Counted from the first letter of the stretch, positions 24,788 to 33,977 are shown. The stretch is DNA of 64,000 bases from Hellea sp. (GCA_028224375.1 JAOIVW010000005.1:62001-126000), one strand, 5' to 3'. Notes: generated by a model not told the origin, from the letters alone. Translations and numbers: made by a program.

Positions 24788-26956
24788 CTAAAATCCTCCG
24801 CTGACTGTAAATTTAGCATTGATGGGCTGGCCGACTGTGATGTTGTTATTGGTGTGCGCATTGGGGAAATATTCCGTGTCGGTTAGGTTCTCAATGTTGA
24901 CCTGAAGGCGCAAATCATCATGCACATCGTAAAAAGCGGCGGCGTCAACACGGGTAAAGCTTGGTAGGGTAACCTCATTATTATTACCCGCAAAGCTCTC
25001 ATCTTGATAAGTCACGCCAAAGCCAAGCCCAAATTTCTCCGTGATTTGATAATGGCTCCACGCATTAAAAGTATTTTTAGGGAGCTCACGCAGACGTAAC
25101 CTCTCGCCATCCGTATTCGTCGCATCGACAAGGGTCTCATTGCCATTTGCATCCGTGAGAATGTCGACCTGATTGCCATTTATGAGACTATAGCCAAGCG
25201 AGACATACCACTGGTCGGTAATATCACCCTGTAACTGCGCTTCAAACCCTCGAACATTAGAGTCGATGATATCTAAGGTGCCGGTGTCATCGTCATTCGG
25301 GAGAGGCGAGCTATTTTCTATATCGAAAGCGGCAATCGTGAAGCCAAATTGGTTTGTAAAGTTCCACTTTAGCCCCACCTCGATATTCTGTGACGTGTTA
25401 GGGTCAAGCGCATCATTAGGCGGGTTGATATTCGCAAATTGCTCCCCGCTGCGAGGCAAGAACGTCTCACTGAAGCTACCATATAGCGAGATGTTTTCAC
25501 GAGGCTTAAACACGATTCCGAGGCGTGGCGAAACTTTGGAATCTGTACGAGATAGAATGTTGTTCTCACCTGTCTCGATAAACGTCGCAACATTATCGAC
25601 AGTAATATCAAAACTATCGAAGCGCCCGCCCAAGACAATATCTAGCCAATCGGTAACGTGAATCTCATTTTGAATATAAGCCGAGAATACATCGATATCT
25701 ACATCTGTGTCGTCATTTAAGTCTGTGAATTGGCTGGTGGCAATAACTCCATTTCGATTAAAGCCCGAACCATTAAAAAAGTTAAAAAAACCATCATCTG
25801 ATATTTGTATAAACTCTTGGTCATCTCCATTGGAATCAAAAACAGAATTAAACCGGTTTTGATCAGAGGATGTATTGATATATTCACCGCCGACAATAAT
25901 GGTTTGATCTATGCTGGCTATTTTAAATTCGCCTACAAGGCTACCAGACAACAGAAACCGTTCGCGATTTGTCGAGTCAATATAACCGTCTAACTCCACG
26001 GCATTATCGGCAACATTAAAAACATCGCTTGGGAAAAAGTTGGAATAGACTTTATTGTAATCGCCGTAAAAACTCGTCAAATTCCCTTTTATGTTATCAG
26101 TAAATTGATGCTGAAGCGTGGCGTTAAGAATATTCGCCTCAAGCGTCGTGAAATTATTTACCGGATCGCCAAATGTAATATCCACAAGGTCAAATGCAGG
26201 CTCACCGTTCAAGGACGGAATGCCTCGGTCAATGAAACGCTCGTGATTGGCATATTCATAAGACACATCCAGCGTGGTACCGGGTGTAAGGTCTAGGTGT
26301 AAAGTCGGGTTAATACCGTAACGGTCGCCATCATAGAAATCCCGTTGATTGTTCAGGCTCGCATAATTTGCATTTACGCGAAAGGCGGCTCTGTCGTTAA
26401 TCGCATAGTTGGCATCAGCAGAAATATCGACGGCGCTAAACGTATCAATGCTGGCGGAATATCCGATAAAGTTTTCGCTGATTTGGCCTTTTTTTGTAAC
26501 GCGGTTAATGACCCCGCCCGTGCCGCCGCGCCCGAAGAAGAGAGCATTTGGTCCGCGCAGGACTTCGACTTGTTCCAGATTATAAAGCCCCCTGAAATAT
26601 TGCACGTCATCGCGCACGCCATCAATAAAGAAGTCTGCTGTCGAGCGGATACCGCGAAAGACCACGGAGTCTCTGTGACCTTCACCTTGGGATTGAGTCA
26701 AACCCGGTGTGAAGAGAACAATATCACCGATTGAATCAAAGCCTTGGTCTTGGATGTCCTCAGCCGTAATAATTGAGAGGCTTTGGGGGACGTCAAGAAT
26801 GGGAGTCGGCGTTTTCAGAGCATTAATACGATCCGAATAAAGATGCTGCCCAACCGCAATGATTTCATCTTCGAGAGCATCAGAGTTTTGTGCGTGGACC
26901 GCGGTTGAAGAGGCTGCGAATGTCGTGAACATTGCGGCAGATAGTAATAGTTTCAT
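24788..26956 (-). CDS. TonB-dependent siderophore receptor
   Basis: Outer-membrane receptor importing ferric siderophores with TonB-ExbBD energy, 722 residues. Signal peptide 1-22 (ends VHAQ), then a TonB-box-like segment (DEIIAVGQ), plug domain with VPQSLSIITAEDIQDQG, GFRG-type VVFRGIRSTADFFIDGVRDD, and VEVLRGPNALFFGRGGTGGVINRVTK, then a 22-strand barrel with terminal FTVSGGF. The plug resembles catecholate/hydroxamate siderophore receptors (Fiu/FhuE class). Two Fur-like boxes lie upstream, supporting iron repression. Specific ligand cannot be told. Confidence 0.93.
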   Translation of the reverse strand: MKLLLSAAMFTTFAASSTAVHAQNSDALEDEIIAVGQHLYSDRINALKTPTPILDVPQSLSIITAEDIQDQGFDSIGDIVLFTPGLTQSQGEGHRDSVVFRGIRSTADFFIDGVRDDVQYFRGLYNLEQVEVLRGPNALFFGRGGTGGVINRVTKKGQISENFIGYSASIDTFSAVDISADANYAINDRAAFRVNANYASLNNQRDFYDGDRYGINPTLHLDLTPGTTLDVSYEYANHERFIDRGIPSLNGEPAFDLVDITFGDPVNNFTTLEANILNATLQHQFTDNIKGNLTSFYGDYNKVYSNFFPSDVFNVADNAVELDGYIDSTNRERFLLSGSLVGEFKIASIDQTIIVGGEYINTSSDQNRFNSVFDSNGDDQEFIQISDDGFFNFFNGSGFNRNGVIATSQFTDLNDDTDVDIDVFSAYIQNEIHVTDWLDIVLGGRFDSFDITVDNVATFIETGENNILSRTDSKVSPRLGIVFKPRENISLYGSFSETFLPRSGEQFANINPPNDALDPNTSQNIEVGLKWNFTNQFGFTIAAFDIENSSPLPNDDDTGTLDIIDSNVRGFEAQLQGDITDQWYVSLGYSLINGNQVDILTDANGNETLVDATNTDGERLRLRELPKNTFNAWSHYQITEKFGLGFGVTYQDESFAGNNNEVTLPSFTRVDAAAFYDVHDDLRLQVNIENLTDTEYFPNAHTNNNITVGQPINAKFTVSGGF

Positions 26957-26970
26957 TAGATGGATTTCTG

Positions 26971-27153
26971 TTATTTTTGATGAGGTAGAGTCGTTCGGTC
27001 ATTGGAAGGTGTCTCGTGAACATCAGGGGAGAGACACGCCCCGACATCAGGTGAACGTTTCAAAAGCGTGTCTACAACCTCAGCTGAAAATGATGTGTGG
27101 GCATCACCTTGCATCAGGACCGAGAAAATTTCCGAACAGGTTTGTATGACCAA
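26971..27153 (-). CDS. Possible 60-codon leader ORF of the siderophore receptor
   Basis: A small frame that occupies almost the whole 5' leader of the receptor gene, from TTG 27151-27153 (GGAA seven bases upstream) or ATG 27112-27114 to a TAA 14 bases before the receptor ATG. It reads MVIQTCSEIFSVLMQGDAHT then SFSAEVVDTLLKRSPDVGAC and a polar C-terminal part. It has no family I know. Because the receptor's own ribosome site is poor, translational coupling is plausible. The alternative is a chance frame; kept at low confidence. Confidence 0.3.
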   Translation of the reverse strand: MVIQTCSEIFSVLMQGDAHTSFSAEVVDTLLKRSPDVGACLSPDVHETPSNDRTTLPHQK

Positions 27154-27165
27154 TTTAAGTTCCAG

Positions 27166-27185
27166 TTGAGAATTATTCTCATTTA
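27166..27185 (-). promoter_or_regulatory. Fur-like box 1
   Basis: TTGAGAATTATTCTCATTT contains a near-palindromic TGAGAAT/ATTCTCA pair, the core of Fur boxes (repeated GATAAT-like hexamers around an inversion). It lies directly upstream of the siderophore receptor transcript. No Fur gene is in the window. Confidence 0.65.
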
Positions 27186-27221
27186 CAGGTGGGGCTATAG
27201 AGAGGTCTTTTTAAATACGCA

Positions 27222-27243
27222 ACTGCAAATCATTCTCAATTTG
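27222..27243 (-). promoter_or_regulatory. Fur-like box 2
   Basis: ACTGCAAATCATTCTCAATT, read on the minus strand as TTGAGAATGATTTGCAGT, shares the GAGAATGATT core with Fur sites. It is about 56 bases upstream of box 1, so the receptor promoter could be covered by two Fur dimers. The surrounding 27186-27300 is A/T-rich and otherwise unremarkable. Confidence 0.55.
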
Positions 27244-27314
27244 AAATTATTTAAAAATAAGTGAAAAGGAGATGTATTTATGTTGGTGCGGTCAGGGGAA
27301 TAAGGTGTCAGATA

Positions 27315-27343
27315 TAAAAAAAGCCGCTACTTAGAGCGGCTTT
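27315..27343 (-). terminator. Rho-independent terminator for the CC0125/CC1285-type lipoprotein gene
   Basis: AAAGCCGCT (27320-27328) pairs with AGCGGCTTT (27335-27343) around a 6-base loop; on the minus strand the stem is followed by a run of seven T. It lies about 20 bases after the lipoprotein gene stop. Confidence 0.88.
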
Positions 27344-27364
27344 AATATCAGACTGTAATATGTG

Positions 27365-27985
27365 TCAGGATTTAACTTCGGGATAGGTGATTGTCGGTCC
27401 TAAATTTTCAAGAACTTCTCTGGCACTAAACGCATTGTCATTGCCTGGTTTGGTCCCGCGTCCGAATTTAACTTCGGCCGTCGCGCGATATTTTGTAATT
27501 TCGCGCACATCGTAGTTGTTAAAGAAGGGATCCCCTGCGAAGCCTGAACCAAAGCCAAAGCCCCTGTGTCCAAAACCACGACCGCCACGTCTGCCATTAA
27601 ATCCACCGAAGTCAGAATAGCCAAAACCACTACTCCAGCCAAAGCGGGGACGGTAAAAACTATAGCCGAAGTAAGGATCGTAAAGCGACGAACCCGTAGA
27701 TCTCAGGCGTGTATTTTTTTCAGTGTCACGTTCGACGAGGGTGAAATACTCGAATCCGCGTTCAGTCGCTATTTCAGCCGCACGGTAGAGCAGGTAGTTT
27801 TCAACCGTTTCGCGTTCCGTAACAGAATTGCCGGCAAAGGTTACACGGGCGCGGTCATTTTCAATCATGGTTTGACTAAAGCCGTCATATGCGCCGAGTT
27901 CAGAGGCCGGTTGATAAGGGGTCGAGGTCGCGCAAGACGCAAGGATTAAGGCAGACGCTGCCATTAAGAGGTGACGTAATTTCAT
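27365..27985 (-). CDS. CC0125/CC1285-family lipoprotein
   Basis: A 206-residue envelope lipoprotein. I start at the ATG 27983-27985, preceded by a TAGGAGA site; the frame is open further upstream but without signal. Signal peptide with lipobox LASC, then the family opening ATSTPYQPASELGAYDGFS, the strand ARVTFAGNSVTERETVENYLLYRAAEIATERGFEYF, and a Gly/Phe/Tyr/Arg-rich low-complexity region (about residues 115-155, GGFNGRRGGRGFGHRGFGFG) before a C-terminal strand region. This layout matches the Caulobacter-named CC0125/CC1285 family of unknown function. Confidence 0.85.
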   Translation of the reverse strand: MKLRHLLMAASALILASCATSTPYQPASELGAYDGFSQTMIENDRARVTFAGNSVTERETVENYLLYRAAEIATERGFEYFTLVERDTEKNTRLRSTGSSLYDPYFGYSFYRPRFGWSSGFGYSDFGGFNGRRGGRGFGHRGFGFGSGFAGDPFFNNYDVREITKYRATAEVKFGRGTKPGNDNAFSAREVLENLGPTITYPEVKS

Positions 27986-28098
27986 GGGGATGTCTCCTAT
28001 ACTACGTGTTTTACTACCACGTCGTCCCTGAACGTATGATGAAAACATAGTTCATTTTGCATGATTTTACAACGCACGTAACTGCACAAGGTTGCGAG

Positions 28099-28554
28099 CT
28101 AACTGTTATTAGGGGTAAGTTTTCGCAGTGAAATCAACGCCCAACCTGTTAAGAGCACGGCCGTTATCAGGATAGGTAGACTGTAAATTTTAGGCATATC
28201 ACTTATGAAAGTGAGGATGATGGCTAGAATAATCCAAGGAGTGAGCAATCCAATCGCCCAGATCAAAGCTGTCTTAGCTGCGCCTTTTTTATAGGCTAAC
28301 CAAGCGATTCGCGCTGTAATTATGGCGGGGACATAGGCAAATGCGCCTACGCCAAAGCAGAGTAGAAATGCTGAAGCAACACCCCAAAGATGCGTATCAT
28401 TTTCCAGAAAGCCTATGAAAAACACGCTGGAATACAGAAAGGCCGTCAAAGCTGCTACGCTAGCTAAAGCGGCGGCGATGAGGTCTGCCTTGGTTCCGCG
28501 AGGCTGGGAAGTCTGCCGCTTATCGGCTTTTATGATGGGCACAATGGTTTCCAT
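28099..28554 (-). CDS. Predicted four-helix membrane protein, unknown
   Basis: About 151 residues from the ATG at 28552-28554 (a GTG nine bases upstream is possible). After a polar ~23-residue N-terminus there are four hydrophobic segments (about 27-48, 60-83, 95-115 and 124-143) connected by short loops, ending in LRKLTPNNS. No motif is recognised. It stands alone between two other minus-strand small envelope genes. Likely an inner-membrane protein. Confidence 0.65.
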   Translation of the reverse strand: METIVPIIKADKRQTSQPRGTKADLIAAALASVAALTAFLYSSVFFIGFLENDTHLWGVASAFLLCFGVGAFAYVPAIITARIAWLAYKKGAAKTALIWAIGLLTPWIILAIILTFISDMPKIYSLPILITAVLLTGWALISLRKLTPNNS

Positions 28555-28621
28555 AAACCCCACATAAGCGCGTTAGGTTTAACAGGTTATGAATTCAGCC
28601 GCTATCTAAGCGATATGTCAT

Positions 28622-28795
28622 CTAAGAAAGTATATCTTCAACGGCTTTAAGAAGGCCAATAACAGACAGGCCTATATAAAGCCCGATAACCGAGCCTTTA
28701 AAAATAGGAGGAAGCGTTGAGCCTTCAAAAGCGGGTTGGAGCAGCACAAGAATAGCCACCGGCGCAAACACTAAAACAAAATTTGAACTGCGCAT
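28622..28795 (-). CDS. Small membrane protein, 57 residues
   Basis: Start ATG at 28793-28795 follows a strong CCGGAGG ribosome site, so I prefer it to the longer frame. The protein reads MRSSNFVLVFAPVAILVLLQ then a short polar turn and GSVIGLYIGLSVIGLLKAVE, giving two membrane helices. Unknown function. Upstream of it lies the hppA terminator, so it has its own promoter in the ~60 bases between. Confidence 0.6.
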   Translation of the reverse strand: MRSSNFVLVFAPVAILVLLQPAFEGSTLPPIFKGSVIGLYIGLSVIGLLKAVEDILS

Positions 28796-28852
28796 GCGGC
28801 CTCCGGACAACGTTACCCAAGAGCCATGCAAGCGACGTGCCGATTCTCACCA

Positions 28853-28878
28853 TAAAAAAAGCCCCGCCAAAGCGAGGC
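28853..28878 (-). terminator. Rho-independent terminator for hppA
   Basis: On the minus strand GCCTCGC-TTTG-GCGGGGC (one U-G pair) followed by seven T residues, about 25 bases after the hppA stop. Confidence 0.82.
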
Positions 28879-28903
28879 CTAAAGTCTTTGATTTTGTTGA
28901 TGC

Positions 28904-31000
28904 CTAGTGAGCGATTACAGCCAATAGCAGCAACGCGATGATGTTTGTGATTTTGATCATCGGGTTCACGGCTGGGCCAGCTGTATCCTTGTAAGGATCG
29001 CCAACGGTGTCGCCTGTGATCGAAGCTTTGTGGGCCTCTGAGCCTTTGCCGCCATGGTTGCCGTCTTCGATATATTTCTTGGCATTATCCCAAGCGCCGC
29101 CGCCCGCTGTCATGGACAGCGCAACGAAGAGGCCTGTGACGATGACGCCGAGAAGCATCGCGCCGAGGGCTGAGATAGCCGCTGCATTTCCAGCTGTAAG
29201 TTTCACAGCAAAGAAGAGCACGATTGGCGCGAGGATTGGCAGAAGTGATGGCTTAATCATCTCTTTAATCGCAGCGCCTGTCAGAAGGTCAACCGCCCGC
29301 GCATAATCAGGGCGGGATGTGCCTGCCATGATACCCGGGTCAGATTTGAACTGACGGCGGACTTCATCAACAATCGCAGCCGCCGCACGGCCAACAGATT
29401 GCATGGCCCAAGCCCCGAAGAGGTAAGGGAGCATGCCGCCGATAAACAGGCCGACGATCACGTAAGGATCTGTCAGGCTGAACGTTAGAGCGCCCAATCC
29501 ATCAAAGAATGTACCTGGCTCTGCGATGGACGCAAAATACTCAACATCTTTGTAATAAGCCGCGAAGAGCACAAGCGCGCCAAGACCTGCAGAGGCAATC
29601 GCGTAACCCTTGGTCACAGCTTTCGTCGTGTTACCCACGGCGTCCAATGTGTCCGTCGTGTTGCGAACTTCTGACGGCAATTCAGCCATCTCAGCAATAC
29701 CGCCCGCATTATCCGTAACTGGGCCAAAAGCGTCGAGCGCGACAATCATACCGGCTACGCCAAGCATAGCAGTCACAGCAATCGCGATGCCGTATAGACC
29801 AGCAAGACTGAAGGTTGCAATGATGCCGAAAACGATAATCAGAACCGGAATAGCAGTCGCTTCCATAGAGACCGCAAGGCCTTGGATAACATTTGTGCCG
29901 TGACCAGATTCAGAGGCAGCTGCGACGGAGCGGACAGGCTTGTAATTTGTGCCTGTGTAATATTCAGTCACAACAACAATCGCTCCTGTGATTACAAGGC
30001 CGATAAGCGAGCAGAAAAAGAGGGCTTGTCCTGTCATGCCAGTATCGGCGATTTCGCCGAATCCAACCATGAAACTCGTAACGCCTCCAATTGCGATGGC
30101 GGATAAAACGCCTGTCGCGATGAGGCCTTTATAAAGGGCGCCCATGACATTTACGGAGCCTTTGCCCAAGCGGACGAAGTAAGTGCCGATGATAGATGTA
30201 ATGATACACACCGCTGCGATTGCCATTGGATATAACGCCAAAGAGCCCACAGCTCCGAACATGATTGACCCCAAAACCATAGTGGCTGCGATGGTCACAA
30301 CATAAGTTTCGAACAAGTCAGCTGCCATACCGGCGCAGTCACCGACATTGTCACCAACGTTATCAGCGATAGTCGCTGGGTTACGCGGATCATCTTCGGG
30401 AATACCTGCTTCGACCTTACCAACCAAGTCACCGCCAACGTCAGCACCTTTAGTAAAGATACCGCCGCCAAGACGAGCAAAAACTGAGATAAGTGATGCG
30501 CCTAATGAGAGTGAGACAAGTCCATCAATAATTTGACGCGCATCAGCACCCATGACTTGCGTCAGGATGAGGTAATAGCCCGCCAGACCTAACAGAGCAA
30601 AACCTGCAACGAGCATGCCCGTAATCGCGCCGGCTTTGAAGGCCACGTTCAGGCCCTTACCAAGGCTCTCCCGAGAGGCTTCGGTTGTCCGTACATTGGC
30701 TTGCACAGAGACAAGCATGCCGACATAGCCAGCAATACCTGAGAGCACCGCGCCGATAACGAAGCCAACAGGGGCTATCGCATTCCGGAACAGCACAAAG
30801 AGTAGGATGGTTACAACGACGCCAACAATGGCAATCGTTTTATATTGTTTGTTAAGGTAAGCCTTAGCGCCTTCTTGAATCGCGCCTGCGATTTCATTCA
30901 TGCGCTCATTGCCTGTTGATTCTTTCATCAGGCTGGCACGGGTGACAATCCCGTACACAATCGCGAGCAAGCCCGCTAATATAATAAGATAAAGAGTCAT
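28904..31000 (-). CDS. hppA: Membrane-bound H+-translocating pyrophosphatase, K+-independent type
   Basis: Couples hydrolysis of pyrophosphate to proton export across the inner membrane. The 698 residues form about 16 membrane helices. Substrate-site motifs are [38 protein letters not shown] and [13 protein letters not shown], and the C-terminal KKYIEDG with [18 protein letters not shown]. The [10 protein letters not shown] segment has Lys where K+-dependent enzymes have Ala, marking the K+-independent H+ pump class. Soluble ppa is encoded just upstream on the same strand. The 211-base leader carries a repeated hairpin element. Confidence 0.96.
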   Translation of the reverse strand: MTLYLIILAGLLAIVYGIVTRASLMKESTGNERMNEIAGAIQEGAKAYLNKQYKTIAIVGVVVTILLFVLFRNAIAPVGFVIGAVLSGIAGYVGMLVSVQANVRTTEASRESLGKGLNVAFKAGAITGMLVAGFALLGLAGYYLILTQVMGADARQIIDGLVSLSLGASLISVFARLGGGIFTKGADVGGDLVGKVEAGIPEDDPRNPATIADNVGDNVGDCAGMAADLFETYVVTIAATMVLGSIMFGAVGSLALYPMAIAAVCIITSIIGTYFVRLGKGSVNVMGALYKGLIATGVLSAIAIGGVTSFMVGFGEIADTGMTGQALFFCSLIGLVITGAIVVVTEYYTGTNYKPVRSVAAASESGHGTNVIQGLAVSMEATAIPVLIIVFGIIATFSLAGLYGIAIAVTAMLGVAGMIVALDAFGPVTDNAGGIAEMAELPSEVRNTTDTLDAVGNTTKAVTKGYAIASAGLGALVLFAAYYKDVEYFASIAEPGTFFDGLGALTFSLTDPYVIVGLFIGGMLPYLFGAWAMQSVGRAAAAIVDEVRRQFKSDPGIMAGTSRPDYARAVDLLTGAAIKEMIKPSLLPILAPIVLFFAVKLTAGNAAAISALGAMLLGVIVTGLFVALSMTAGGGAWDNAKKYIEDGNHGGKGSEAHKASITGDTVGDPYKDTAGPAVNPMIKITNIIALLLLAVIAH

Positions 31001-31050
31001 TGTGATCTCTCCCCATAATTTGAATCGCTTATCTGCGGTTTCGGTGTTAT

Positions 31051-31136
31051 GAAGTTGGCCGCGCTTCTGTGAGCACGCTTCCCCTCGCTAAAGTGAAGTT
31101 GGCCGTGTTGTCTCTCGGACACACGCTTCCCCTCGC
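31051..31136 (-). repeat. Two direct copies of a hairpin element in the hppA leader
   Basis: Unit A (31051-31088) and unit B (31095-31136), written on the plus strand, both begin GAAGTTGGCC and end ACGCTTCCCCTCGC, with different middles. On the hppA transcript each reads GCGAGGGGAAGCGTG, a variable hairpin tip, then a CACGG- or CGCGG-like strand and CCAACTTCA. The flanks are identical while the stem arms differ but still pair (CGTGTGTC with GACAACACG in B; GCTcacagaAGC in A), and GAAG can pair with the distal CTTC, leaving a conserved GGCCAA bulge. This looks like a duplicated structured RNA element. I know no named family. Confidence 0.55.
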
Positions 31137-31211
31137 GGTTAATGGGGTCTTACTAATGAATTAACCGCCGGAATCAAGGGGTGGATTTAAATTGAGGCGA
31201 GGGCTCTTGGA

Positions 31212-31757
31212 TTATATAAGAGAGCGCGAGGCTAACTGCGCCGCTTTTATGCCTTTGGTAATCAGCTCACCGGCATTTTTACGGCTTTCCCAGCCCAGTA
31301 TTTTGACCCATTTATCGGGCTCAAGGTCTTTGTAATGGGCGAAGAAATGCGGGATGCGGTCCTGCAAGACTTGCGGCAGGTCTGTATAATCCTGAATTTG
31401 ATCGTAATATTTCGTTAGTGCCGGATGCGGAACCGCGACGATTTTTTCGTCAATACCGGCTTCATCTTCCATCATCAAAACACCCACGGGACGGGCACGC
31501 ACGACACAGCCTGGCATTAGGGCGCGCTGACCGACAACGAGCACGTCCGTCGGGTCGCCATCATCTGAAAGCGTATGCGGAATAAAGCCATAATTACAGG
31601 GATAGCGCATAGCGGTATAAAGAAAGCGGTCCACAATCATGGCACCAGATTCTTTGTCCATTTCATATTTAATGGGCTCGCCGCCAAGCGGAACTTCAAT
31701 AATTACATTCACGTCGAAGGGCGGATTTTCACCAATCGAAATTTTGGACATGTCCAT
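31212..31757 (-). CDS. ppa: Inorganic pyrophosphatase, soluble family I
   Basis: Cytosolic Mg2+-dependent hydrolysis of pyrophosphate to phosphate, 181 residues. Family I signatures include [21 protein letters not shown], the [23 protein letters not shown] active-site block containing the metal-binding aspartates, and KVVAVP-like [17 protein letters not shown] with [19 protein letters not shown]. The upstream ATG is at 31755-31757. It is 211 bases before hppA and on the same strand, so the cell has both an energy-conserving and a dissipating enzyme from one locus. Confidence 0.96.
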   Translation of the reverse strand: MDMSKISIGENPPFDVNVIIEVPLGGEPIKYEMDKESGAMIVDRFLYTAMRYPCNYGFIPHTLSDDGDPTDVLVVGQRALMPGCVVRARPVGVLMMEDEAGIDEKIVAVPHPALTKYYDQIQDYTDLPQVLQDRIPHFFAHYKDLEPDKWVKILGWESRKNAGELITKGIKAAQLASRSLI

Positions 31758-31818
31758 GTGTATGACTTCCTATATTAGACCGAGCGCGTGATAGCGCGGC
31801 TATGGCCTTTTGCAAGTC

Positions 31819-32442
31819 CTAATGACCGCTGGTTGATAATATAGCCCATAATCCTGAAGCAATCATGACCACTCCGATAAAGATATTAAAAGCGCGGGCC
31901 TGGCGAGGATTTTTGAGCCAGCGCCGTATTTTTTGCGCGCCAAAAGCATAAGCGCTTAGGCCTAATAGCTCTGTCGTCGTCACTGTCACAAACATTATAA
32001 AAATTTGCAGAGGTATAGAATAAGAGGGGTCAAAATAATTGGGTAGTAAAAGTCCGAAATAGACCAAGGGCATCGGGCTTGAGAGCTGAAGGGCTACACC
32101 TCTGGAATAGAGTTTTCCGCGCGGCGGCGCATCTGCCGCTTTGGCGTCAGGGTCGGGCAGTGGGCCAAACATCGCTGACAAAGCCAGATAAAGGATGACT
32201 AAAACGCCCGTAATTTTTAAGGCCAGAAAGGCTTTCGGAAATGTTGTGGCTAAAGCCGCAGCGCCAGAGGCTGCGAGGAGCAGCCAAATGACATTCGCGC
32301 TCGCAATACCCATTGCTGGCAGCATGGCAGGCTTGAACCCATAGCGAAAGGATGAGGCCATCACGAGCATAACGGCCGGGCCGGGCGTCAGGCCGCCTAT
32401 GCCAAATAATGCGACTAACGCCAGCCAGAGTTCAAAAGACAT
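31819..32442 (-). CDS. LysE/RhtB-family amino-acid exporter
   Basis: A 207-residue inner-membrane exporter of the LysE superfamily with about six hydrophobic helices. The opening ALFGIGGLTPGPAVMLVMASSFRYGFKPAMLPAMGIA is the family signature (PGP motif and a G-x-xxGxGIA turn). Members export amino acids such as lysine, threonine or homoserine lactones; substrate cannot be told from sequence. It is divergent from the ExoD-like gene; both starts are close (about 78 bases). Confidence 0.9.
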   Translation of the reverse strand: MSFELWLALVALFGIGGLTPGPAVMLVMASSFRYGFKPAMLPAMGIASANVIWLLLAASGAAALATTFPKAFLALKITGVLVILYLALSAMFGPLPDPDAKAADAPPRGKLYSRGVALQLSSPMPLVYFGLLLPNYFDPSYSIPLQIFIMFVTVTTTELLGLSAYAFGAQKIRRWLKNPRQARAFNIFIGVVMIASGLWAILSTSGH

Positions 32443-32519
32443 ACCGCCCCATAAAAAGACGCGCTAAGATGTGCAAACCTTTTATGGCTTTATGTGAAAA
32501 TTATGCTATCGCCCCGCTT

Positions 32520-33107
32520 ATGAGTGATGAAAAACCTCTTAAATCTATATTGGATACGGCCACAAATGCTGTGGACGGGGCCGAAGTTGATCTGAAAACA
32601 TTAGTGCAAGCTTTTGGTGACAGAGCCTTTGGACCTGTGATGATACTATGTTCGTTATTCTTGATGACGCCTCTGGGCGCTATTCCCGGCCTACCAGTCG
32701 CGTTTTCCTTGATTATTATTGTGTTCGCCTTGCAGCTTTTATTTCGTAGAGACCACCCTTGGATGCCCGAGATTTTGCGGAAAGTTAAAATTTCTGAGAG
32801 CAAGTTGGAGAAAACCCGTAAGGTTGTCTCGCCTATCCTCAATAAAATCGATACCTTCATACGTCCGCGTCTGTCCTGGGTTACAAGCGGGCCGATGCAG
32901 GCTCTTACGGCTCTGCTCGCGATTGTTCTAGCTTTGACCATGGCGCCATTAGGTATCGTTCCCTTTGGCGTTGTGGCTCCAGCGTTTATTATTGGGTTGT
33001 TGGGATTGGGCATTACGGCCCGCGACGGAGTTTTGATTATTATGGGGTTTGTTCTCAGCCTTGGCGTGGCCTACGGCGTGACGAATTTAATTCTGGCGAG
33101 ATTCTAA
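32520..33107 (+). CDS. ExoD-like membrane protein (exopolysaccharide synthesis family)
   Basis: About 195 residues from ATG 32520-32522 (MSDEKPLKSILDTATNAVDG); earlier in-frame ATGs at 32469 and 32484 exist but give N-termini unlike the family. The FGPVMILCSLFLMTPLGAIPGLPVAFSLIIIVFALQLLFRRDHPWMP region is the ExoD signature, followed by a LSWVTSGPMQALTAL segment and further hydrophobic helices. ExoD was named for an effect on exopolysaccharide and alkaline survival in Sinorhizobium. Its 3' end overlaps the convergent tadD stop by 21 bases. Confidence 0.83.
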   Translation: MSDEKPLKSILDTATNAVDGAEVDLKTLVQAFGDRAFGPVMILCSLFLMTPLGAIPGLPVAFSLIIIVFALQLLFRRDHPWMPEILRKVKISESKLEKTRKVVSPILNKIDTFIRPRLSWVTSGPMQALTALLAIVLALTMAPLGIVPFGVVAPAFIIGLLGLGITARDGVLIIMGFVLSLGVAYGVTNLILARF

Positions 33108-33977
33108 TTGTTCCAAATGCAGAACCGCGCGTTGATTATAGCGCGGGCTGACTTCAATGGCTTTTTCTAGCAAAATTCGCGCAAGGCTATAGTCCTCGCG
33201 TTGCATAGCGATATATCCGGCGTCGCCCAATATATTGGCAGCATCATTATCCGCAGCATTTTCTAGCGCCGCTTGATAGTTTCCCATCATCAGCAGAGCA
33301 AAGCGGCGATTATTTTCAAACTGAGCCTGTTGCGGCGCAAGACGTGCAGCTTCGTTGAAATAGGTCGCCGCATATTCATAGTTTTTTTGCGCCATGTGCG
33401 ACATGCCCAGATTATTTCTAAAGCCTGCTTCTGAAAAGCCTGTCTCGCGGGATTTCTTATAAGCGGCGCGGCTTTCCTCCCAACGGACTTGGCCGTCATA
33501 CTCTTGGCCCAATGCGTTCCAAAGCCTGTAATCTTTCGGGGCTATTTCAAGCGCTTGCTTAAGCCGGGCTTCGGGATTTTCGGAGGTTCCCAAGGCCACT
33601 TCAGCAAGCACTAATCCTGTGAACTGTTCAAAGGACTGTTCGGCTGTGAGATTATAGCTTGCTAGCTTGTTGTAGGCTTTGTCTGCAATATCGTTTTTTC
33701 CAATTTTCAAACCGGAACGGGCGAGTCCGAACAAAATATCGATATTGTCGGGATCACGCAAAAAGGCGGCGGAATAATTTTGGTAGCTCTTTTCATATTG
33801 CCCGTTCTCAAAAGCAATTCTGGCGTCCATGAGCGGGGCAATTTCGTCAAAGGCACTATTGGAGGTGCGGGCCACGGGGGTGACCTCAGGCGCCGTAATC
33901 TTTACTGCCTTTTTTGCCTGTGCCGTGCCGCACAGACAGAGCGCGAGAGCCAATATAAAATGCCTAGGTGTCAACAT
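33087..33977 (-). CDS. tadD: Tad pilus assembly TPR protein TadD-like
   Basis: A 296-residue exported protein: signal peptide 1-21 (ends GTAQA), then a chain of tetratricopeptide repeats from about residue 50 (FENGQYEKSYQNYSAAFLRDP, then DNIDILFGLARSGLKIG) to the C-terminus (YSLARILLEKAIEVSPRYNQ). TadD lipoproteins/TPR proteins support secretin assembly in Tad pili. Here a lipobox is not obvious, so it may be periplasmic rather than lipid-anchored. It is the last gene of the Tad operon and ends 1 base after tadC is finished upstream. Confidence 0.85.
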   Translation of the reverse strand: MLTPRHFILALALCLCGTAQAKKAVKITAPEVTPVARTSNSAFDEIAPLMDARIAFENGQYEKSYQNYSAAFLRDPDNIDILFGLARSGLKIGKNDIADKAYNKLASYNLTAEQSFEQFTGLVLAEVALGTSENPEARLKQALEIAPKDYRLWNALGQEYDGQVRWEESRAAYKKSRETGFSEAGFRNNLGMSHMAQKNYEYAATYFNEAARLAPQQAQFENNRRFALLMMGNYQAALENAADNDAANILGDAGYIAMQREDYSLARILLEKAIEVSPRYNQRAVLHLEQLESRQN

